DNA of 64,000 nucleotides, from assembly GCF_001839655.2 (NCBI RefSeq), contig NZ_CP056087.1, positions 1,426,001 through 1,490,000 of the forward strand. Direction: 5' to 3'. Positions 47,526 through 56,509 of the stretch are shown in pieces. The notes beneath the pieces are model-generated. The model saw only the letters and a list, made by a program, of their open reading frames with translations, ran no database searches and had not been told where the DNA came from. The translations under genes and the position numbers were made by a program. Positions within the stretch are counted from its first letter, which is position 1; every line of letters begins with the position of its first letter. The stretch is from Pseudomonas argentinensis (GTDB lineage Bacteria > Pseudomonadota > Gammaproteobacteria > Pseudomonadales > Pseudomonadaceae).

Positions 47526-47577
47526 AATTAAGTCATGCTGAAATTTCGGTCAACAAAAATTAAGCAGCACTAACATT
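47526..47577 (-). promoter_or_regulatory. Probable PsdR operators upstream of dppA paralog
   Basis: Two sites: TTAAGT-CAT-GCTGAA (47528-47542) and TTAAGC-AGC-ACTAAC (47560-47574). They share the pattern TTAAGY-N3-RCTNAA with the two sites in front of mdpA. Binding by PsdR is inferred. Confidence 0.55.
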
Positions 47578-47606
47578 GCGCATATTTGCCCCGAACTGGG
47601 CAGAAA

Positions 47607-48173
47607 TCACTCGGTAGCGGGTTGATCGTCAAACAGCGCCATGGTGGTCATGGTCAGCACCTCGGCTGGTTCAGCGGCAGCGTTGACCAGCCGGTGCAGC
47701 TTGCCGGCATCGAAATGCACCGAGTCGCCGGGCCCCAGTGGATAGTCGCGGCCCTCGATGGTGTAGACGATCTGCCCGGCCAGCACATAGGAGAACTCCA
47801 CGCCTTCGTGGGCGATCAGCTCCGATTCGTAGCCCACCGGAATGTTCATCTTCACGGCGTTGATCGAGTTGCCGGGAAACGAACTGGACAGCCGCTCGTA
47901 GGCCAACAACTGGCCACCGACGGTATAGCGCACCCGCTGATCGACATGGGAGTCGGGCTGGGCCTGGGCGGGCTGATCGAACAGGGCGTTGAGCGGCACG
48001 TTCAGCGACTTGGCGATGCTCGCCAGGGAGGAGATCGACACGCCGGTGAGGTTGCGCTCGGCCTGGGACAGGAAGCTGGCGGTCAGGCCGGCGTCGGCGG
48101 CCACCTGGTTGAGGGTCTTGCCGGCAGCCCGCCGGTAGCGGCGCAGGCGTTCGCCGATGCGATCTGCGGTCAT
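47607..48173 (-). CDS. psdR: XRE-cupin transcriptional regulator PsdR
   Basis: 188 residues: an N-terminal XRE helix-turn-helix (LRRYRRAAGKTLNQVAADAGLTASFLSQAERN) and a C-terminal cupin (VEFSYVLAGQIVYTIEGRDYPLGPGDSVHFDAGKLHR). ATG at 48173 is the family start; the frame is open further upstream. In P. aeruginosa PsdR represses the dipeptide genes dppA3 and mdpA, and the same neighbours are present here on both sides, with matching palindromes in both intergenic regions. The cupin probably senses a dipeptide or amino acid. Confidence 0.9.
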   Translation of the reverse strand: MTADRIGERLRRYRRAAGKTLNQVAADAGLTASFLSQAERNLTGVSISSLASIAKSLNVPLNALFDQPAQAQPDSHVDQRVRYTVGGQLLAYERLSSSFPGNSINAVKMNIPVGYESELIAHEGVEFSYVLAGQIVYTIEGRDYPLGPGDSVHFDAGKLHRLVNAAAEPAEVLTMTTMALFDDQPATE

Positions 48174-48248
48174 GGGAAAGGTTCGCTGTTCGAGTCGGCA
48201 GAGTATACCCAGGCGTTGCAGGGACTTCAGCTGTGATAGCAACGCTTT

Positions 48249-48300
48249 TTTAAGTCCCACTGAAAAATGCTTTGACCGTAATTTAAGTTGCACTTAAATT
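48249..48300. promoter_or_regulatory. Probable PsdR operators between psdR and mdpA
   Basis: A perfect 21-bp palindrome AATTTAAGT-TGC-ACTTAAATT at 48280-48300 and a second near-palindrome TTTAAGT-CCC-ACTGAAA at 48249-48265. They lie in the divergent promoter region and could control both psdR and mdpA. Confidence 0.7.
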
Positions 48301-48360
48301 TTGCCGCAATCAACGACCCGGCAACGATCTCCGTTGCCGTTGCCAGACGAGGATGTGCAG

Positions 48361-49590
48361 ATGACACTGGGAGTGGGCGGTAGCACGCCGGAGCAGGCCT
48401 TGGCGCGCCTGCAGGACATGACGGCCGGCGCGCAGCCGATCGGCGAAGCGGAGTATCTGGCGCGCATCGAGCGAGCCCAGGCACTGATGCGCGAACAGGG
48501 CATCGAGGCGCTGTTCGTCGCCGCGGGCAGCAACCTGCAGTATTTCACGGGGGTCAAGTGGAACCCCAGCGAGCGCATGGTCGGCGCCATTCTGCCGGCC
48601 AGCGGCGCGCTGGAATACCTGGCGCCGGCCTTCGAGGAAGGCACGGTGCGCGACTTCCAGGTGGTGCCGGGCGCCATCAATACCTGGGAAGAGCACGAGA
48701 GCCCCTATGCGCTGCTGCTGCGCTGCCTGCGCCGACTCGGTGTAGTGCCCAATGATGGTCCGCCGCCTCAGGTAGGTCTTTGTTCTTCCTTGCCTTTTTT
48801 CATGTTCGAAAGCCTTCGCAAGCTGACCAGCGATTACCGTTTCGTCGATGCCGGAGTGATCACCACGGTCTGCCGGCAGCGTAAATCGGCGGCCGAAATC
48901 GCCCTGATGCAACGCGCCAAGGACATGACCCTGGAAGTGCACAAGGCAGCGGCGAGCATTCTCCATGAAGGCATCACCACTTCCGAGGTGGCCGAATTCA
49001 TCCGCCAGGCGCACCGCAAGGTCGGCGCGCCGGGTTCGATCTTCTGCATCGTGCTGTTCGGCCCGGCCAGCGCCTTCCCCCATGGCGTCAAGCATGCGCA
49101 GACCTTGAAGGACGGCGACATGGTGCTGATCGACACCGGCTGCCAGGTGCACAGCTACCTGTCGGACATCACCCGCAGCTACGTCTTCGGCACGCCGAGC
49201 GAGCGCCAGCGCGAGTTCTGGAACAGGGAAAAGGCCGCCCAGCAGGCGGCTTTCGAAGCCGCCGTACTCGGCGCGCCATGCGCCAGCGTGGACGCCGCCG
49301 CGCGGCGCAGTCTGGAAGCCGCGGGCCTGGGGCCTGCCTACCGATTGCCGGGCCTGCCGCACCGCACCGGCCATGGCATCGGCCTGGACATCCACGAAGG
49401 CCCGTACCTGGTCGGCGGCGACGACACGCCGCTGGCCGAGGGCATGTGCTTCAGCAACGAGCCGATGATTTGCGTGCCGGGCGAGTTCGGCATCCGCCTG
49501 GAAGATCACTTCTACATGACGGCCGAAGGCCCGCGCTGGTTCACCCAGCCCAGCCACTCGGTGGACGACCCGTTCGGGCTGAACGCCTGA
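48361..49590 (+). CDS. mdpA: M24-family metallodipeptidase MdpA
   Basis: 409 residues with the pita-bread M24 fold (creatinase/aminopeptidase P group). The five metal ligands are visible: Asp in VLIDTGCQ, Asp in LSDITRSY, His in RTGHGIGLDIHEGP, Glu in SNEPMI, and Glu in IRLEDHF. It should hydrolyse dipeptides imported by the Dpp system. ATG at 48361 with GAGGA upstream is preferred to the longer TTG start at 48301, which would overlap the operator. Divergent from psdR and convergent with the third dppA paralog. Confidence 0.92.
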   Translation: MTLGVGGSTPEQALARLQDMTAGAQPIGEAEYLARIERAQALMREQGIEALFVAAGSNLQYFTGVKWNPSERMVGAILPASGALEYLAPAFEEGTVRDFQVVPGAINTWEEHESPYALLLRCLRRLGVVPNDGPPPQVGLCSSLPFFMFESLRKLTSDYRFVDAGVITTVCRQRKSAAEIALMQRAKDMTLEVHKAAASILHEGITTSEVAEFIRQAHRKVGAPGSIFCIVLFGPASAFPHGVKHAQTLKDGDMVLIDTGCQVHSYLSDITRSYVFGTPSERQREFWNREKAAQQAAFEAAVLGAPCASVDAAARRSLEAAGLGPAYRLPGLPHRTGHGIGLDIHEGPYLVGGDDTPLAEGMCFSNEPMICVPGEFGIRLEDHFYMTAEGPRWFTQPSHSVDDPFGLNA

Positions 49591-49666
49591 GCCGTCCTTG
49601 CCGTCTGCTGACGATTTTTCAGGCGACATAAAAAGACTGCTACAAGGCAAGAGCAGACGCTCCCCG

Positions 49667-49744
49667 CGTAGGGTGGACAACGCTCTTTTTGTCCACCATT
49701 GCGCTCGTAGAGCGGTGGACGGATGAAGCGTCGTCCACCCTACG
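49667..49744. repeat. Palindromic repeat CGTAGGGTGGAC..., copy 4
   Basis: 78 bp, reverse complement of copy 1 at 27790-27867 with a single visible difference (ACGAG against GCGAG in the loop). Flanks such as AAGGCAAGAGC also match copy 1 in inverted orientation. Confidence 0.85.
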
Positions 49745-49818
49745 AAAGGCCGCTCCCGCCTTTTCGCAGGTAAAGCGCTGAGGTCGATCCTGAAGATCGT
49801 GAGCAGGCTCTTGAAACG

Positions 49819-49849
49819 AAAACGCCCGGCCAATTGGCCGGGCGTTTTC
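49819..49849. terminator. Bidirectional terminator between mdpA and dppA paralog
   Basis: AAAACGCCCGGCC-AAT-TGGCCGGGCGTTTT, a long GC stem with A and T flanks, placed between convergent genes. Confidence 0.9.
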
Positions 49850-49864
49850 ATTCAGACTACTACG

Positions 49865-51463
49865 TTATTCGATACTGACACCGTAGAAGGAGTTGATCCC
49901 GAACGGGCTGATCTTGAAGTCCTTCACCCGGGTGCTCATCGGCTGGTACACCGTGGAGTGAGCGATCGGCGTGTTCTGCACGTCGGCCTTGAGCAGCTGC
50001 TGGGCCTGCTTGTAGAGCACGGTGCGCTCTTCGCGGTCGTTGATCGCCTTGGCCTTCTTCAGCAGCGCGTCGAACTCCTTGTTGCACAGGCGGCTGTAGT
50101 TGTTGCCGCCAATGGCGTCGCAGCCGTACAGCACGCTCAGCCAGTTGTCAGGGTCACCGTTGTCGCCGGTCCAGCCGATCAGCAGGGCATCGTGCTCGCC
50201 GGCCTTGGCGCGCTTGTTGTACTCGCCCCATTCGTAGCTGACGATGCGCGCCTTGATGCCGATCTTCGCCCAGTCGGCCTGCAGCATCTCGGCCATCAGC
50301 TTGGCATTGGGGTTGTAGGGGCGCTGCACCGGCATGGCCCACAGGGTGATCTCGGTGCCCTCCTTCACCCCGGCGGCCTTGAGCAATTCCTTGGCCTTTT
50401 CCGGGTTGTAGGGGGTGTCCTTGATGGTGTCGTCATAGGACCACTGGGTCGGTGGCATGCCGTTCACGGCCACCTGGCCGGCACCCTGATACACGGCGTT
50501 GATGATCGCCTGCTTGTTGACCGCCATGTCCATGGCCTGGCGCACCTCGAGCTGGTCGAACGGCTTGTGCTCGGTGTTGTAGGCCAGGTAGCCGACGTTG
50601 AAGCCAGCTTGTTCGGGCATCTGCAGCTTGGGATCCTTCTTCAGGGTTTCCAGGTCCGCCGGGCGCGGGAACACGCTGACGTGGCACTCGCCGGCACGCA
50701 GCTTCTGCATGCGCACCGAGGGGTCGGTGTTGATGGCGAAGATCAGGTTATCGATCTTCACGTCATCCGGGTTCCAGTATTCCTTGTTGCCCTTGTAGCG
50801 GATCTGCGCGTCCTTCTGGTAACGGCTGAACACGAACGGGCCGGTGCCGATGGGCTTCTGGTTGATGTCCGAGGCCTTGCCGGCCTTGAGCAGCTGGGCG
50901 GCGTATTCGGCGGAGTGGATCGAGGCGAAGCTCATGGCCATGTTCTGGATAAAGGCGGCATCGACCGTGTTGAGGGTGAAACGCACGGTGTGCTCGTCGA
51001 CCTTGTCGATCCTGGCGATGTTCTTGTCCATGCCCATGTCGGTGAAGTACGGGAACTCGGTGGGGTAGGCCTTGCGGAATGGGTCGTCCTTGTTGAGCAT
51101 GCGGTTGAAGGTGAACAGCACGTCGTCGGCGTTGAATTCGCGGCTCGGCTTGAAGTAGTCGGTGGTGTGGAACTTGACCCCTTCGCGCAGGTGGAAGGTG
51201 TAGGTCAGGCCGTCGTCGCTGATGTCCCATTTCTCGGCCAGGCCGGGGATTACCGAGGTGCCGCCACGCTCGAATTGCGAGAGGCGGTTGAAGACCGTTT
51301 CGGCGCCCGCATCGAAGTCGGTACCGGTGGTGTAGAGCCCGGGGTCGAAGCCCGCCGGGCTGCCTTCGGAGCAGTACACCAGGTTGCCGGCGGCCTGTGC
51401 GAAGGGGGCGCTGGCAATCAGGCCGGCGACGACAAAAGCCTGGATAAAGGCGTTCTTGTGCAT
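49865..51463 (-). CDS. Dipeptide-binding protein, DppA family (third paralog)
   Basis: Periplasmic SBP_bac_5 protein, 532 residues, with a signal peptide MHKNAFIQAFVVAGLIASAPFAQA. It shares long stretches with the paralog at 45841 (VYCSEGSP.GFDPG.YTTGTDFDA, LREGVKFHTTDYFKPSREFN, IGWTGDNGDPDNWL), which points to duplication. It stands apart from the permease operon on the far side of mdpA, so it probably feeds the same DppBCDF with another range of peptides. No PsdR-like palindrome is seen before it. Confidence 0.93.
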   Translation of the reverse strand: MHKNAFIQAFVVAGLIASAPFAQAAGNLVYCSEGSPAGFDPGLYTTGTDFDAGAETVFNRLSQFERGGTSVIPGLAEKWDISDDGLTYTFHLREGVKFHTTDYFKPSREFNADDVLFTFNRMLNKDDPFRKAYPTEFPYFTDMGMDKNIARIDKVDEHTVRFTLNTVDAAFIQNMAMSFASIHSAEYAAQLLKAGKASDINQKPIGTGPFVFSRYQKDAQIRYKGNKEYWNPDDVKIDNLIFAINTDPSVRMQKLRAGECHVSVFPRPADLETLKKDPKLQMPEQAGFNVGYLAYNTEHKPFDQLEVRQAMDMAVNKQAIINAVYQGAGQVAVNGMPPTQWSYDDTIKDTPYNPEKAKELLKAAGVKEGTEITLWAMPVQRPYNPNAKLMAEMLQADWAKIGIKARIVSYEWGEYNKRAKAGEHDALLIGWTGDNGDPDNWLSVLYGCDAIGGNNYSRLCNKEFDALLKKAKAINDREERTVLYKQAQQLLKADVQNTPIAHSTVYQPMSTRVKDFKISPFGINSFYGVSIE

Positions 51464-51719
51464 GGTTACCTCATGTCTATTGTGATTTTTCCTGAGGGGT
51501 CTGCTGCGGCAAAGCGGGGCGTGTCGGATGGTGACCAGCCTGCCTTGAGCCTAGACCTTGTTTGAGGCTATGCACGGGCTGTGCCGAAAAGCTCAGGGCA
51601 AAAAAAGAGGTTCTTCGCACGGTTTGGGGAAAGTGCGGGTTGACACCGGACTGGTAAGTTTGTGTGCGTATCACTCACTGGCATCGCACTATCCATTACC
51701 GCGTTTACTGAGCCTCTTT

Positions 51720-52130
51720 GTTGCGCCCCCTACGGGCGCCACACCTTTCTTGCTTGCCCAAGAAAGGTGTGCCAAAGAAGTGCACCCCGACATCCGGGTT
51801 TCGCCGCGCGAAACTTCCCTCGCTCCGGCGCCGCTCCGGGGGCCGGCTCGGCGGCGTCTGTTTTTGCTTTTGCTCTTGAGCTGCGGTCGTACAGGCGACA
51901 CCCAAGTCCCCTTCAGGAGGCCGAGTGGAATCACCACGCAAGGGGTTGAGCGACATGGATGTCGCGAGAGCTGCGATGGGCCAGGGATGGCCCTTCGCAG
52001 CGTGCCCCTGGAGTGGTGATGGAATGAGGGAACCCCGGCGCAGCCGGGGCCGGATGGTGGGGTGCCCTTCTCTTTGGTTACTTTCTCTTGGGCAAGCAAG
52101 AGAAAGTGACTCGCCCGTAAGGGGCGAAAC
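51720..52130. repeat. 411-bp element with ~70-bp imperfect inverted ends
   Basis: The left arm 51720-51788 (GTTGCGCCCCCTACGGGCG... CTTGCTTGCCCAAG) is mirrored by the right arm 52059-52130 (CTTGGGCAAGCAAG... CGCCCGTAAGGGGCGAAAC). Small GC hairpins occur in the centre, for example CCCCGGCGCAGCCGGGG near 52033. It has several open frames but none with proper coding character. The whole 51464-52298 gap holds no other feature. Confidence 0.85.
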
Positions 52131-52245
52131 CCATCAGGCCAGACGGCGGGCCAATGGAGAGTGTCAAGTCATCGGCAGCGAACACTTATTTGCCAGTCCG
52201 GTGTCAATCAAGCATTCCCCTAAAATGCGAAGAACCAAAGAAAAG

Positions 52246-52275
52246 GGCAAGCTGCGACGGTGGTCGCAGCTTGCC
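52246..52275 (-). terminator. Terminator of SIMPL-domain gene
   Basis: Perfect 13-bp stem GGCAAGCTGCGAC/GTCGCAGCTTGCC with a four-base loop, followed on the minus strand by CTTTTCTTT. It lies 23 bases after the stop codon. Confidence 0.8.
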
Positions 52276-52298
52276 ATGAGCCATTACGAGCCGAGCAT

Positions 52299-53003
52299 TT
52301 ACAGCTGCACTTCGATCACCCCATCGGCATTCATCGTCACCTGGCTGGTGCCAGCCTCGACTTCTGGCGTTGCGCTGTCGGAGAACGCCGAGGCCTTCAT
52401 GGCTTCCATGCGCATCGGTGGGCGTACGAAGCCGCCGCTGTTGAGGTTCAGGCTGACCAGCTTGTAGCTCTTGCCGCCCAGGGCTTCGGTGGTCAGTTGG
52501 GCGCGCTCCTTGAAGGCGGCGACGGCATCCTTGATCAGCGCGTCTTCTTCTTTCTTGCGCGTGGCGTCGGCGATGCTGAAGCTCATGCCGCCCATCTTCA
52601 GGGTTTTCAGCATGCCGCCGGTGAGCTTGGACAGCGCAGCGAAGTCGGCGCTTTCCAGGCGGATCTCGGCGCGCTCGCGCCAGGCGGTGATTTCCTCGCC
52701 TTTCTCGCTGTACACCGGGTAGCTGTTGCGGCTGCCCTGGGAAACGGTCACGCCCTTCACGCCGCGGGCCTGGGTCAGGCCGGCATTCAGGATACGGGTG
52801 ATCTCGGCGGCCAGCGCCGCTGGATCCTTCTGCTGGGCTTCGGTGTACAGGGTGACCTGCATCAGGTCGTGGGCCACCTCGTGGCTGACCTGGGTGCTCA
52901 GGGAGATCTGGTTGTAGCGCGGCTCATCGGCGTGCGCGGCGATGCTGAGCAGGCCGGCGGTGCTGAAAGCCAGTGCGGTGGCGAGGCGGGACAGTGGCAG
53001 CAT
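52299..53003 (-). CDS. SIMPL-domain (DUF541) periplasmic protein
   Basis: 234 residues with a signal peptide (LATALAFSTAGLLSIAAHA). The mature protein is a SIMPL/YggE-like domain: ISLSTQVSHEVAHDLMQVTLYTEAQQ near the start and GKSYKLVSLNLNSGGFVRPPMRMEAM in the second half. Relatives are linked to oxidative-stress tolerance, but the molecular role is not established. It is divergent from roxS. Confidence 0.88.
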   Translation of the reverse strand: MLPLSRLATALAFSTAGLLSIAAHADEPRYNQISLSTQVSHEVAHDLMQVTLYTEAQQKDPAALAAEITRILNAGLTQARGVKGVTVSQGSRNSYPVYSEKGEEITAWRERAEIRLESADFAALSKLTGGMLKTLKMGGMSFSIADATRKKEEDALIKDAVAAFKERAQLTTEALGGKSYKLVSLNLNSGGFVRPPMRMEAMKASAFSDSATPEVEAGTSQVTMNADGVIEVQL

Positions 53004-53243
53004 GGCGATTCCTTATCGATAGCGGGCACGGATAAAGACCGTGTTCATGAGGTTGGACGAGGCGATCTGGGTATTCGGGTTAAGCGAATCGAAAAAATCT
53101 TCACCCCACCTCTGACCACAGTGATAGGCAAGTGACTGCGCTGATCCGGCGCCTGACGGGCAATGGCCGTACGACTGCGGCGCGTTGCCGCATCAGGCCG
53201 TCGGCGGCCTTGGTTATACTCGCCGGGCTCGCCAACGAGCAAA

Positions 53244-53427
53244 GGGCAACTCTAAAAACTACCTGCGTTGCCATCACTGCGTTAAAAACAGGCTCGGATG
53301 CGAGTCCAGGCTGGGCGCCCCCATCAAAATGCTTATTTAACACTCGTGAAGTCGAGCGCGACTCCGATCGTTTTTCGCCTGTTTTTTCCTTGTGCTGACT
53401 GCCTCGCCAACGTTTTTAGAGCCGCCC
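53244..53427. repeat. Palindromic element upstream of roxS
   Basis: Outer pair GGGCAACTCTAAAAAC (53244-53259) and GTTTTTAGAGCCGCCC (about 53412-53427); inner pair AAAAACAGGC (53284-53293) and GCCTGTTTTT (53377-53386). It ends four bases before the roxS ribosome site (GAGGAG), so it would be part of the roxS leader or promoter. The remaining part of 53004-53441 shows nothing. Confidence 0.7.
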
Positions 53428-53441
53428 ATAGAGGAGTATCG

Positions 53442-54701
53442 ATGCTCGCCCCCGTACAACTGCTTTCGGCCAGCCGCCAGAACCTCTGGCGGCTGACCCT
53501 GATTCGCTTTCTGGTGCTGGCCGCGCAGGCCGGTTCGGTTGGCCTGGCCTACAAGTCCGAGTTGTTGCCGCTGCCCTGGTTGCAGCTGAGCATCACCCTG
53601 GGCGCCTCCCTGGTGCTGTGCCTGCTGACCGCCCTGCGCCTGCGCGGGCCCTGGCCGGTGACCGAGGCCGAGTACGGCATCCACCTGGGCTTCGACCTGA
53701 TCATCCACAGCGTGCTGCTGTACTACTCGGGCGGCTCCACCAACCCCTTCGTGTCCTATTACCTGGTGCCGTTGACCATCGCCGCGGCGACCCTGCCGTG
53801 GCTGTTCACCATGATTCTCGGCGGCATGGCGCTGGCCTCCTACACCCTGCTGCTGGTCTGGTCACACCCGCTGCAACTGCCGGTGGGCCCGCGCGAGAGC
53901 CTGCTGGTCTACGGTATGTGGCTGAGCTTCGCCCTGGCGGCGGGGCTGATCACCTTCTTCGTCGCCAAGATGGCCGAGGAGCTGCGCCAGCAGGAAAAGC
54001 TGCGCGCCGAACGCCGCGAGGAGGGCATGCGCGACCAGCAGCTGTTGGCCGTGGCCACCCAGGCCGCCGGTGCCGCCCACGAACTGGGTACGCCGCTGGC
54101 GACCATGAGCGTGCTGATCAAGGAGCTGCGCCGCGAACACCAGAATCCGTTGCTGCAGGAAGACCTGGCGCTGCTGCAGGAACAGGTCAAACTGTGCAAG
54201 GAAACCCTTCAGCACCTGGTGCGCGCCGCCGAAGCGGACCGTCGCCAGGCGGTGGTGGAAATGCCGGCGGTCAGCTGGCTGGAAACCACCCTCAATCGCT
54301 GGCACCTGATGCGCCCCGAAGCCAGCTATCGTTACGAATGCCGGGGCGTGGGCAAGTCGCCGCAACTGATGCCGCCAGCCGACCTCACCCAGGCGCTGCT
54401 CAACCTGCTCAACAACGCCGCCGATGCCTGCCCGGACAACCTGGAAATCAACCTGGACTGGGATCACCAATGGGTGCGCCTGTGCATCCGCGACTACGGC
54501 GCGGGTGTACCCTTGGCCATCGCCGAGCAACTGGGCCGGCCGTTCTTCACCACCAAAGGCAAAGGCAAGGGCTTCGGCCTCGGCCTGTTTCTCAGCCAGG
54601 CCAGCGTGACCCGCGCCGGCGGCACGGTGAAGCTGTATAACCATGAAGAGGGCGGCACGCTCACCGAGCTCAAGTTGCCGCGTGCCTACGTCCGGGTGTG
54701 A
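53442..54701 (+). CDS. roxS: Redox sensor histidine kinase RoxS (RegB/PrrB family)
   Basis: 419 residues. Six transmembrane helices fill residues about 15-175 and include the quinone-site motif GGSTNPF (97-103) of RegB/PrrB kinases. The HisKA box AAGAAHELGTPLA has His213, and the redox-type Cys252 sits in KLCKETLQHL. HATPase motifs: LLNNAADACPD, RDYGAGV, GFGLGLFLSQ. ATG at 53442 has GAGGAG upstream. It senses the respiratory quinone pool and signals to RoxR, controlling cyanide-insensitive respiration in P. aeruginosa. Confidence 0.95.
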   Translation: MLAPVQLLSASRQNLWRLTLIRFLVLAAQAGSVGLAYKSELLPLPWLQLSITLGASLVLCLLTALRLRGPWPVTEAEYGIHLGFDLIIHSVLLYYSGGSTNPFVSYYLVPLTIAAATLPWLFTMILGGMALASYTLLLVWSHPLQLPVGPRESLLVYGMWLSFALAAGLITFFVAKMAEELRQQEKLRAERREEGMRDQQLLAVATQAAGAAHELGTPLATMSVLIKELRREHQNPLLQEDLALLQEQVKLCKETLQHLVRAAEADRRQAVVEMPAVSWLETTLNRWHLMRPEASYRYECRGVGKSPQLMPPADLTQALLNLLNNAADACPDNLEINLDWDHQWVRLCIRDYGAGVPLAIAEQLGRPFFTTKGKGKGFGLGLFLSQASVTRAGGTVKLYNHEEGGTLTELKLPRAYVRV

Positions 54702-54773
54702 GCCAGACGCAGGCTTGTCGATGCAGCGCACTGCCGAGCCGGCAGGCCGCGAGCATGTATTGAGGAGTGAATC

Positions 54774-55334
54774 ATGAGTGACGAAACGCTGCTGGAAAGC
54801 GAAGAACAGCCCCACCTGCTGCTGGTCGACGACGACCCCACCTTCACCCGGGTGATGGCCCGCGCCATGAGCAGCCGCGGGCTGCGCGTGTCCACCGCGG
54901 CTTCCGCCGAAGAAGGCCTGGCGCTGGCCACCCAGGACTTGCCGGACTACGCCGTGCTCGACCTGAAGATGGAAGGCGACTCCGGCCTGGTGCTGCTGCC
55001 CAAGCTGCTGGAGCTGGACGCCGAGATGCGTGTGGTGATCCTCACCGGTTACTCGAGCATCGCCACCGCCGTGGAGGCCATCAAGCGCGGTGCCTGCAAC
55101 TACCTGTGCAAGCCGGCCGATGCCGACGACGTGCTCGCCGCCCTGCTGACCCAGCATGCCGACCTCGACACCCTGGTGCCGGAGAACCCCATGTCGGTGG
55201 ACCGCCTGCAGTGGGAGCACATCCAGCGTGTGCTGGCCGAACACGAGGGCAATATCTCGGCCACCGCCCGCGCCCTGGGCATGCACCGCCGTACCCTGCA
55301 GCGCAAGCTGCAGAAGCGCCCGGTTCGTCGCTAA
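54774..55334 (+). CDS. roxR: Response regulator RoxR (RegA/PrrA family)
   Basis: 186 residues, with receiver domain first (LLLVDDDPTFTRVMARAM, phospho-acceptor Asp63 in VLDLKMEGDSG, Lys in CKPADADDV) and a Fis-type helix-turn-helix at the end (EGNISATARALGMHRRTLQRKLQ). Length and layout are those of RegA/PrrA/RoxR. It follows roxS by 72 bases, with GAGGAG as ribosome site. Confidence 0.96.
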   Translation: MSDETLLESEEQPHLLLVDDDPTFTRVMARAMSSRGLRVSTAASAEEGLALATQDLPDYAVLDLKMEGDSGLVLLPKLLELDAEMRVVILTGYSSIATAVEAIKRGACNYLCKPADADDVLAALLTQHADLDTLVPENPMSVDRLQWEHIQRVLAEHEGNISATARALGMHRRTLQRKLQKRPVRR

Positions 55335-55454
55335 CGCGAACCGCCGCCCGTTCCGGAGGGCCAAAGCCTTGCTATCATTAGCAGGCTATCGACGTGCCTG
55401 AACCCCGGGCACGTCGGTGTTTCACGACGCCGTTCGCCTGCTTCCGGAATTCCC

Positions 55455-56396
55455 ATGCTCGCTGTGCTTCAGCAAACGCTCGCGATCACCGCGCCCGTCT
55501 TCGCCATGCTGTTTCTCGGCGTGCTGCTCAAGCGGCTGCGCTGGATCGACGACCCTTTCATCGATACCGCCTCGTCCCTGGTGTTTCGCGGCACCATGCC
55601 CACGCTGCTGTTCATCAGCATCGTCCAGGCGGACCTGAGCGCGGCGCTGCAACCGGCACTGATCGGCTACTTCGTGTTCGCCACCCTGGTGAGCTTCGCC
55701 GTCGCCTGGGGCTGGGCGATCTGGCGCTGCCCGATGGTCGACCGCGGCATCTATACCCAGGGCGCGTTTCGCGGCAACAACGGCATCGTCGGCCTGGCGC
55801 TGGCCACCAGCATGTATGGCGACTACGGCCTGTCGGTCGGTGCGGTGCTCGGCGGCGTGGTGATCCTCTGTTACAACGTGCTGTCGGCCATCGTGCTGGC
55901 CATCTATGCGCCAGGCATGAAGGCCGACCCCTGGACGCTGTGCAAGAGCATCTTCACCAACCCGCTGATTATCGGCGTGTTGTCGGCCATCCCCTTCGCC
56001 TACTGGCAGATCCCGCTGCCGCACTGGACGATGGTGTCGGCCGAATACTTCGCGCAGATGACCCTGCCGCTGGCGCTGATCTGCATCGGCGGCACCCTGT
56101 CGCTGGCCTCGTTGCGCGAGAGCAGCGGCGTGGCCATCAGCTCCAGCCTGATGAAGATGGTCTGGCTGCCGCTGCTCTCCACCCTCGGCGCCTGGGCCAT
56201 CGGCTTTCGCGGCGCGGACCTGGCGATCCTGTTCCTGTACTTCGTCAGCCCCACGGCCGCCTCCAGCTTCGTCATGGCCAAGGCGGTCAACGGCAATTAC
56301 CGGCTCGCCGCGGCGATCATCGTCATCACCACCCTGGCGGCGGTGGTCAGCACCAATGTGGGGCTGTTGCTGTTGCAGTGGGCAGGCTGGGTGTAG
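55455..56396 (+). CDS. AEC-family (auxin efflux carrier-like) transporter
   Basis: 313 residues, about ten hydrophobic segments. The family pattern is seen in APVFAMLFLGVLLKRLRWID, FRGNNGIVGLALATSMYG, the NPLIIGVLSAIPFA repeat in the middle, and SPTAASSFVMAKAVNGN near the end. Such permeases move organic acids or other small metabolites; the substrate cannot be told. It lies between roxR and the phn-like importer on the same strand. Confidence 0.88.
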   Translation: MLAVLQQTLAITAPVFAMLFLGVLLKRLRWIDDPFIDTASSLVFRGTMPTLLFISIVQADLSAALQPALIGYFVFATLVSFAVAWGWAIWRCPMVDRGIYTQGAFRGNNGIVGLALATSMYGDYGLSVGAVLGGVVILCYNVLSAIVLAIYAPGMKADPWTLCKSIFTNPLIIGVLSAIPFAYWQIPLPHWTMVSAEYFAQMTLPLALICIGGTLSLASLRESSGVAISSSLMKMVWLPLLSTLGAWAIGFRGADLAILFLYFVSPTAASSFVMAKAVNGNYRLAAAIIVITTLAAVVSTNVGLLLLQWAGWV

Positions 56397-56509
56397 CGGC
56401 CAATGGCCGGTTCGTTGCAAGGGTTTACGGTGCGACCGATTGCAGCAAAAGTGTCACAGGTGCTCCTTAAGGTGGCTGCAATCCTTTTTCAGCCGCCGAG
56501 GACACGACC

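Noticed and set aside
51558..52099. Several open frames across the 51.7-52.1 kb region
   Set aside because: They lie across the arms and hairpins of a palindromic repeat, lack ribosome sites, and have Arg/Ser/Pro-rich low-complexity products.
56440..56480. GTGTCACAGGTGCTCCTT before phnD as a Pho box
   Set aside because: Only one half matches the phosphate-regulator consensus and the repeat spacing is wrong.
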